Shown one piece after another: positions 37,415-44,502 of a stretch of DNA of 44,502 nucleotides. The notes under the pieces were generated by a model, which was not told where the DNA came from, ran no database searches, and worked only from the letters and a program-made list of their open reading frames with translations. The DNA lies in NCBI GenBank assembly GCA_905182635.1, contig CAJJCM010000019.1, forward strand, positions 1 through 44,502, read 5' to 3'. The position numbers and the translations under genes were made by a program. Origin of the DNA: an uncultured Candidatus Poseidoniales archaeon. Its GTDB lineage: Archaea > Thermoplasmatota > Poseidoniia > Poseidoniales > Poseidoniaceae. How positions within the stretch are numbered: the first letter of the stretch is position 1; each line of letters starts with the position of its first letter.

Positions 37415-40400
37415 TCAAAGCAAGTCATCCAAGAATGATGTATCAATGCTCGCTTGAGGGAGTTGTGGGGAAGTTGACCCGGTAAGATCGTTCAACAATG
37501 CATTGTTCTGCGTAGGTTGCATGACCGGCTGTTGGGATTGATACACAGGTCGCCCATAGTTGTCCTGATTCTCAATCCGTTGCGCTGCAGCATAGACATC
37601 ATTGCCTTGACTTTGCTCGATGTTTGGTACTGTCTTGCTTTCCATTGGAGGGGGGGCAGGGACGCCGACTGTACCCCAGCCATCGTCTTGAATGCCCCAA
37701 GTTGCTTCTTGTAATTCGATTGTTTGGTTACGGTTACGTTGTCCTCCACGTGAGCGGACAATAGCAACCAGTAAGAGAAGTGCAACGACCAACAGTCCTG
37801 CTGCCAGTATGTTCGGCGTAGTGAGAAGGGACGAGAAATCGTTTTCTTTGTTCGAATCTTGCCCATCATTTCCATTTGTGTTCTCTTTACCAAAGACATC
37901 GAGCATAACCGCATCGACTTCAGCTCTTTCAAAGAAGTCATCAAACGGTGTTACTGCGATATACCAAGCAGATGTATTGACCAGTGGGTCGTAATTGTTC
38001 GGTGTGATGAGGAACGAATTCGATGCCTTTACTTCTGCTACAAAATCAGCTTCAGAATTTGAAGAGAAATCAGTATTGGAGATGTAAACACGGTAGCCAC
38101 GGACGCTCGAGTCTGATGAATGTCCCCATTCCACCAAAATGTTTGTCTCAGAATTCCACGTCAGAACAATATCTTCAATCTCGTCGAGGTATCCACCCAA
38201 GTCATCAATTCCATCGTCAACTGATTGAGCCGAAACACTCACTAAATCAATTTCTTGAGCATTTCCAGCGGTATCTCTGACGACGACAACCACCCAGATT
38301 TCTTGTCCAGCAATCACCGGTGTATCCCCCGCAACAATCTCAATGGTTAGTGGAAGTTGAGGGAGTCGAGAGAGAATGGTAACCGGTGTAGAAGGTCCTG
38401 TGCTCCCCATACCTACCGCATCGAATGCCCATGTTGCAGCATAGACTTCGTATGTTGCAACATCGCTTTCGTCACTCAACTCAAAGTCGAGCAGTAAAGC
38501 ACTACCGTCATCATTCGGCCGGTCATAAAGTTCGATGGTTTCGAGTGGTGCAGGTGCGGTCACATCTTGCAGGTTGTTGATTGGCGTGACGGTTGCTTGT
38601 GGTAGGTCTGTGAGGTAGACATTTCCTGCAAGGTCATGAACGGTCACAACAACATAGAGTTCAATATCGGGTTTGATGAATTGCGGTAGAGAATCAACGA
38701 TTGAATCACCACCATACAATGCTGTTGAAATCGATAATTCAATAGGATTGTAATCTTCATCAATCCATTGTTTGTTAATCTTCAAACATGCGCATTGCGT
38801 TTCATCATCGCCAAAGGCAGCCCAAGCAGCCGAAAGGTCCGAGATTGGTTGGTCGGCAGCCCAGACGATGTAATACGAGAAATCATCAGCATCAGAAATT
38901 GACCAAATGACATCGATTGCAGTTCCGTCATCATCAGGATGGTCAAAGGCGTTGACAGTGCCAACTCGGTCAGGAGCTATACTTCCAGCAGTGTTGCGCA
39001 TCGGGATGACCGATAAAAGATCAACATCTTCCAAATTAACGTTCAACCAATCATCATAGGCTACAACGCCGACGTAGTACATCTGCCCATCTTGGAGGGC
39101 TACACCATCAAAACTTGTGACGACGGTCGAGGTCTCAGAACAATCGTCAATGATTTTGGCCTGCGTGAATCCATAATCTGAAAGCGGCTGCCCATTGGAT
39201 GAAAGTTGCGTATCAGCATCTTCCCAGATTCGCATGAAGATGGCATAGAAGGTGCAGTCTTCTGCAGGATTAACATCCCATGAAACGGTGATTCTTCCAC
39301 CGTCATCTTCTGGAGTATCGATGGCCGCAACATTTTCCATTTTCGGAGGAGCGGTGTTATCGTTCAATCCGCCTGTTGGGACGACTGGTCCAATGATGAG
39401 TGGATTCATCAAATCTTCTTGGCCTGATTCATCGGCACATGTGAGGGCAAGCCAGTATGGCTGACCGGCATCAAGTGACAAGACTGTTGTGTTTCCTTCT
39501 GTCCTCATGACTTCAGCTTCTGGTGTCAATCCCAAAACATCAGTCATTGAATTTGTAGAGGCATAGATAATGGTACTTGCCAAATCGATAGAAGTGCAGC
39601 GAGCCCATTCAACTTCCAGGTCACCATCAGCACCACCATCATGAGGTCCAGCATTCGCCCATATTGGTGATAGCGGGATTTCATTGGTCGGAGAAGCAGG
39701 ACCCATGACTGGGGATGGAGTACCCAGATGTCCATCGTCGTATTCGACAACAACGACAGCGTAGTATTCTGTACCATCAACCAATGGAACTCCATTGGCT
39801 GTTGTGACTTCACTTGAGAGTCGACTGTGCAATGAGATTGTTTTGTCTATGGCTCGTCCAGATAGGTCAGCAGCGGTGAGGGTTAAGCCACCGGTCGTAA
39901 CGAAAGGCCCTTCGTTGACATAGACCAAATACCGAGCGAAGTTCTCATCATGAATAAGACTCCAATCAGATAATAATGCTCCTCCTCCATCATCAGGTCG
40001 GTCAATGAGGTCGGTCATTGTAATCGGTGTTTCAGTTCGAACATAATCATAGATGAGGCGAACTTGTAACGAACCATTTGAAGGAGAACGTAGAGTCATT
40101 TGCAGGAATTGCGTTCCATTGATAATCATACCATTGTCAACGGCAAATTGCATTGTAGTTTCAAAACCAGGAGTATTTGCAAGTTCAATTGTAGCATTAT
40201 ATTTGAGGCTCTTGGATTGAGCCCATGTCGCTGCATTATTGACTGGAGAAGTAAAGGCCAATGGAACGGCTTGGAACAATATGCCATTGGTTCCAACAAC
40301 CCCTTGAGTTGAGTCGAGGGCAACCGTTGAAGTGAGGTCTGCGAGGGTAATACTCATGCCGGGGTGAGTCCGATCAGTGATGTCTTTGGTCACCAAATTG

Positions 40401-43400
40401 AATCCAACGTTCAAGGGGTCTGCATATCGAATCGATACGCGTTCAAGTTCGGTATATTGCGGGTTATTCTCGTAGCCATATAGCCCCTCACCATCTGTAG
40501 TGAGCCAAATATAATCTGAAGAAATTGTTCCACCGGTGAGTGATGGCATTGAAATCATCTTGAGGTTTTGATGTGAACTTGTTCGGGCTTCAACGATTGA
40601 AACACCGTTTCCTCCAAACACTAGAATGTGGTCCCCATCACTGACCATTTTTTGTACAGGCCAACCAAAGATTTGGTAGGATGGGATTCCATTTTCAAAG
40701 AAAGTGGATGTACTGTTCCAGTGCGTCATTGGTCCAATGTCTGTAGCGATGTGAACGCCCCAGAAATCACTGGCTAAAGCATCGATGTTGTTGGAAGGTA
40801 ATTGGTCAAACTCATGTCCAATAATTGTACCTGTGGTCAAACCAAGCGTGGTAACAGCAGGCCGTTCGCTCCCAGCACCATCGTGTCCAATGAACAGTGT
40901 AGTTTCAGCACCAGTTGTTGACGGCGTATAGGAAGTAAGTGACTTGGTGGAAGTCCCCATGAGGCCAGAGGCAGAGGTATAGAGGGTCGTAGCATTGGTT
41001 GTAATATTCATTCGAATTAAACCAGCAGTTGTGGCCATCCAGAGATAATTTCCTTCGACAAGAACGTCTTCAACAACATTGGTAGGGAGTCCGTCCGAAG
41101 TAGTCAGTGGATTAATCCAGTCCGAGGCAGCATAATCCCAACGACCGACTCCACCGTTGGTGGCAATGTAGAGAATATCGGTCGTTGCAGCGAAATTATT
41201 GATTGCGTTTGATGGTAATCCACCGATCAGTTTACCATTGCCGTAGCCAGTCTGAAGATCATACAATTGAACGCCAGGTGCTGAACCACCACTGCCCATC
41301 AGCCCGAGAACTAAGGTAGTGCCAACTCGAACCATTCCATCGAGGTTATTGTGCAAACCACCATTCAATCGTGTGACGATTCCAGTGGTCGTATCAAGTT
41401 TGTAAAGGCCAGTTGGTGAGGTTGTAATGTAAAGGTCGTTTCCAATAAGTTCAGTATCTTGGGCTTTACTATTTGCAGTCATAGTCCACCCATTTTGCCA
41501 TAGAATTGTCCCATCAGTTTGGCGTTCACCTTGCAATAAACCTGCTCCGCTTGATTGACCAAACCCTTGATTCGAACCTATGGTTGTAATCCACAAATGT
41601 GTACTGTTGCCAGTCATTGTTGTGACTTGCCCACTTACCAAACCTGGTAGCGTAGCAATCGTATTTTGTCCGAGAGGGCTGATGGTTTCGACCTTACTAA
41701 ATCCAGATGAACCACCAGCTTGTCCAACCAACCATTCGCTTCCGAGCCATTGGAATGAAGTGACTGAAGAGCCTGCGCCATTGACACTGGCTTGAGCATT
41801 CGAATTTCCAGATGTTGCGATGAGGGATAATCCTCCACCGATGATGTTGTTGCCCGATGTACCGATGCCATGTCCAAGAACAAGACCGCCGTTCGCGTAT
41901 CCAATTGAATCCCACCAAACGCGATCGCTTGGTAAGCCATTGGTCGCGGAGGTGATTGGTGTAATCCAAGCACTGGTCGAGTAACTGTATTTCTTAATAT
42001 CTGCTTCATCTTCGTAAAAAGCGATGTAAAGCGTATCGGTTGTATCACAGGCTACGCCTGAGACTTCGCCATAGTTTTCGTTCCAGTCAGCGCGAGTGAA
42101 TGAACCAATCATTGTGCTATTGGCAAGGTCTAAGCGAGCGACACCGCCGTTATTTGCATAAATTCCAATATGTAATACGCCGCCACACATAGCCATTGAA
42201 ATCGGGTAACCGTTTGGTGTACCGCTTTGTCCCAAATCGTATTGAGTCCAAGCGCTACCATCCCAATGAGAAACAGCACCGCCTTGGAATTGGCCAAAGC
42301 CACTGACATCTCCGCCACCGACAACAAGGTCAGTGCCATTCGTCCATAACTCATAGATATTGCTTCCAGCATTGGTTGGTAAACCAGAACCTTCTTCCCA
42401 TGTAGTGAGCCATTGGTTGCTGGATTCATTGTATCGAGCAATACCATCTTCAGTAGCGAATAAGACTTCACCGTTGAATTCGACAATTTCTCGAATTGGG
42501 AACTCAAAGTCATCGCTGTCCCATGTACCAATGGTTGTACCATTCGGTGCAATCAGTTCAAGATTACTTTCGCCCCAAGAAATCCAGAGGTTTCCAGTCG
42601 TTGATTCGTATGCAGTGACTCGGTCAACTTGCCCGATTGGTAGGATGCTTTGGCCCCAAGAACCGTTGCTGATATTCCATTGAGCAATACCTCCTGAACC
42701 ATCTGCCTGCCACCAGTTTGGTGAAGAAACACTCGCCATCAATATACCGTCGATAATACTGAGGCCATTGACATCACCGTTGTTTTCATCAACTTGTGCT
42801 CCAGCATCAAGTGAAGAAAGTGCGGTGTAATTTTGGGCATCAAACCGATAAATATTATCGCTGCTGGTGCCATCGTGGTAATACATCACATTTCCATCGA
42901 GAATCATATCCAATGGATCGCCGTTTCCGGCAAAGAGAGAACTTGACTTTTCAATATCATAGACTTCAGCACCGGTCGTAGCGTTGAGAAGTTGGAAGCC
43001 ATCAGAACCGCCAATCCAAATGTTGTTTGGGTCCAAATCAACAGAAAGTGCAGTCGCATCTTCATTACCGTCATCTAAGAAATTATCTTCGGTCCAGAGA
43101 GTCAACCACTCGTTTTGCAGCATATCGTATCGCGCCACACCAATTCCGTCGAATCCAATGAAGGCAGTATCTCCAATGACGACAACAGGGGCGTTATTTG
43201 TCTGTTCACCAGCCTCCCAATCCCCTACGACTTCGTAAGGAGATGCGGTGATGATGCCAACTCCAGAGGTAGTCCCTGCAAAGATGTAGCCGTAACTATC
43301 AGCTTCAACAGAATACGCTGCCCAATTTGGCATACCATCTTGGACATTCAGACAATCAGGGTTGGTTGAAGAGATTTGACCTGTTGACCATGCACAGACG

Positions 43401-44502
43401 CCGATATTTGTTGCAGCGTATACAGTGCCTCCTGACACAGTGAAATCAAAGTATTGTTGAGGGCGAGTGTTCCAAGAACTGCCGGTTTGGAATGATGTAG
43501 AACTTGAGCCGTCCCACTCGATTGCTCCCCCACTGGTTCCGATGTAGAGATTGCTTCCATCGGCTTCCAACGCATAGATATTATCGTTTGGAAGCACTTC
43601 AGTTGCTGAGCCTTGACCTCCACCATTTTGTCCATTCGTTTCGGTCAATGGAAGAAGCAATTCACCTGTAGAAAGGTCCTTTCGAGCGACTCCATATCCT
43701 GGAATCCCAAAGTAAAGAATGTCGCCGGTAACGGCCACAGGGACATTATTTGCACCGTTCACGCCAGTAGAAATCCATGGGGTTTGCCATGAACCGTTTG
43801 ACAGGTCATAGCGAAGAACACCGTTCCCATCTGTTGCGAGATGAACCGTATTGCTAAACAGCGTAAGGTCGACAGCAGCAGCATCATATTGAGGCGCAGA
43901 AACAGCAACGGCCCCAGAGAGGTCGATCAAAATCATTTGACCGAGGCCGGTGATTCCAACGGCAGTTGAACCATCAGAATCAACTCGAATGATACTGTCA
44001 TCATTCAAATCCGTGTTTGAAGAATCCCATGTTTGCAAGAGTGTTCCGTTGTTGTGCATTTTATGCATTCCACTTTCTGAAGCGATGAATACATGCGAGC
44101 CATCGTTCATCAAATGATTGACCGTCGTACCAAGGTATACGGGTTGGAGCCAGCGAGATGCTTGGGTATCGAAACGATTCATCCAATCATCAGCGGCAAC
44201 AAAGACAACGCCATTCAATTCAGTAGCGTCTTGCATACTGGAAGAAGTTGGACCACTTCCAATCAGCACTGTTCCAGTTTGAAGTGGTGTTGAGCCGGGA
44301 CTTAATTCAGCAAACGAGCCAAACCCATTCCCGAGCAACAACATCTCTGACGCTGGTGCACGTGAACCAAGAGCTGGCCATACAATGAGGTCTTGACCAT
44401 CTCCAGTTAATCCAAACGCCGAAATCTGTTGAGTGCCTGAAAAGACACCTACTGCGGTATCGTATTCATGAAGAGTATCGCCACTTAGAATGAACAAATC
44501 AG
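37415..44502 (-). CDS. Giant secreted/cell-surface protein: multiple regulator-type beta-propeller repeats, FN3-like repeats, single TM and Gln/Pro-rich tail; 5' end truncated by window
   Basis: Open to the window edge; recurrent LPTNxVxxVxxxGxxLWxATxxGLxR-type units; six FN3-like units with D-x-P-x-D-D-G; TM ILAAGLLVVALLLLVAIV then RSRGGQRNRN. Confidence 0.85.
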   Translation of the reverse strand, partial: DLFILSGDTLHEYDTAVGVFSGTQQISAFGLTGDGQDLIVWPALGSRAPASEMLLLGNGFGSFAELSPGSTPLQTGTVLIGSGPTSSSMQDATELNGVVFVAADDWMNRFDTQASRWLQPVYLGTTVNHLMNDGSHVFIASESGMHKMHNNGTLLQTWDSSNTDLNDDSIIRVDSDGSTAVGITGLGQMILIDLSGAVAVSAPQYDAAAVDLTLFSNTVHLATDGNGVLRYDLSNGSWQTPWISTGVNGANNVPVAVTGDILYFGIPGYGVARKDLSTGELLLPLTETNGQNGGGQGSATEVLPNDNIYALEADGSNLYIGTSGGAIEWDGSSSTSFQTGSSWNTRPQQYFDFTVSGGTVYAATNIGVCAWSTGQISSTNPDCLNVQDGMPNWAAYSVEADSYGYIFAGTTSGVGIITASPYEVVGDWEAGEQTNNAPVVVIGDTAFIGFDGIGVARYDMLQNEWLTLWTEDNFLDDGNEDATALSVDLDPNNIWIGGSDGFQLLNATTGAEVYDIEKSSSLFAGNGDPLDMILDGNVMYYHDGTSSDNIYRFDAQNYTALSSLDAGAQVDENNGDVNGLSIIDGILMASVSSPNWWQADGSGGIAQWNISNGSWGQSILPIGQVDRVTAYESTTGNLWISWGESNLELIAPNGTTIGTWDSDDFEFPIREIVEFNGEVLFATEDGIARYNESSNQWLTTWEEGSGLPTNAGSNIYELWTNGTDLVVGGGDVSGFGQFQGGAVSHWDGSAWTQYDLGQSGTPNGYPISMAMCGGVLHIGIYANNGGVARLDLANSTMIGSFTRADWNENYGEVSGVACDTTDTLYIAFYEDEADIKKYSYSTSAWITPITSATNGLPSDRVWWDSIGYANGGLVLGHGIGTSGNNIIGGGLSLIATSGNSNAQASVNGAGSSVTSFQWLGSEWLVGQAGGSSGFSKVETISPLGQNTIATLPGLVSGQVTTMTGNSTHLWITTIGSNQGFGQSSGAGLLQGERQTDGTILWQNGWTMTANSKAQDTELIGNDLYITTSPTGLYKLDTTTGIVTRLNGGLHNNLDGMVRVGTTLVLGLMGSGGSAPGVQLYDLQTGYGNGKLIGGLPSNAINNFAATTDILYIATNGGVGRWDYAASDWINPLTTSDGLPTNVVEDVLVEGNYLWMATTAGLIRMNITTNATTLYTSASGLMGTSTKSLTSYTPSTTGAETTLFIGHDGAGSERPAVTTLGLTTGTIIGHEFDQLPSNNIDALASDFWGVHIATDIGPMTHWNSTSTFFENGIPSYQIFGWPVQKMVSDGDHILVFGGNGVSIVEARTSSHQNLKMISMPSLTGGTISSDYIWLTTDGEGLYGYENNPQYTELERVSIRYADPLNVGFNLVTKDITDRTHPGMSITLADLTSTVALDSTQGVVGTNGILFQAVPLAFTSPVNNAATWAQSKSLKYNATIELANTPGFETTMQFAVDNGMIINGTQFLQMTLRSPSNGSLQVRLIYDYVRTETPITMTDLIDRPDDGGGALLSDWSLIHDENFARYLVYVNEGPFVTTGGLTLTAADLSGRAIDKTISLHSRLSSEVTTANGVPLVDGTEYYAVVVVEYDDGHLGTPSPVMGPASPTNEIPLSPIWANAGPHDGGADGDLEVEWARCTSIDLASTIIYASTNSMTDVLGLTPEAEVMRTEGNTTVLSLDAGQPYWLALTCADESGQEDLMNPLIIGPVVPTGGLNDNTAPPKMENVAAIDTPEDDGGRITVSWDVNPAEDCTFYAIFMRIWEDADTQLSSNGQPLSDYGFTQAKIIDDCSETSTVVTSFDGVALQDGQMYYVGVVAYDDWLNVNLEDVDLLSVIPMRNTAGSIAPDRVGTVNAFDHPDDDGTAIDVIWSISDADDFSYYIVWAADQPISDLSAAWAAFGDDETQCACLKINKQWIDEDYNPIELSISTALYGGDSIVDSLPQFIKPDIELYVVVTVHDLAGNVYLTDLPQATVTPINNLQDVTAPAPLETIELYDRPNDDGSALLLDFELSDESDVATYEVYAATWAFDAVGMGSTGPSTPVTILSRLPQLPLTIEIVAGDTPVIAGQEIWVVVVVRDTAGNAQEIDLVSVSAQSVDDGIDDLGGYLDEIEDIVLTWNSETNILVEWGHSSDSSVRGYRVYISNTDFSSNSEADFVAEVKASNSFLITPNNYDPLVNTSAWYIAVTPFDDFFERAEVDAVMLDVFGKENTNGNDGQDSNKENDFSSLLTTPNILAAGLLVVALLLLVAIVRSRGGQRNRNQTIELQEATWGIQDDGWGTVGVPAPPPMESKTVPNIEQSQGNDVYAAAQRIENQDNYGRPVYQSQQPVMQPTQNNALLNDLTGSTSPQLPQASIDTSFLDDLL

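Overview
This 44.5 kb window looks like an ordinary chromosomal segment of an archaeon. The archaeal marker set is MCM helicase, GatE, Pth2, TFB, RaSEA-type archaeosine radical SAM enzyme, archaeal-type YchF GTPase and archaetidylserine decarboxylase-like protein. The style (long secreted beta-propeller/FN3 proteins, mid GC, AddAB-like proteins in an archaeon) resembles marine Euryarchaeota (MGII/Poseidoniales), but that assignment is inference. I found about 24 convincing CDSs. I saw no rRNA, tRNA, CRISPR array or transposon. Points most worth follow-up: (1) a 658-aa polytopic protein resembling a cbb3/NorB-type heme-copper oxidase subunit I that appears to have lost the metal-ligand histidines and carries a C-terminal EF-hand pair, preceded by a small 2-TM protein; (2) an AddAB-like helicase-nuclease pair in which both subunits seem to have the Fe-S cysteine arrangement; (3) a ~790-aa orphan protein with an N-terminal Cys4 motif spaced exactly like the RecR zinc finger, with an apparently leaderless promoter; (4) a CD36/LIMP-2-like ectodomain protein cut by the left edge; (5) a beta-propeller/DUF4430-like protein beside an ECF-S-like membrane protein; (6) tandem pth2 paralogs; (7) a PabB-PabA fusion in unusual domain order with a class IV aminotransferase; (8) a giant propeller/FN3 surface protein cut by the right edge. 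All family calls were made by eye from translated motifs, with no database search.
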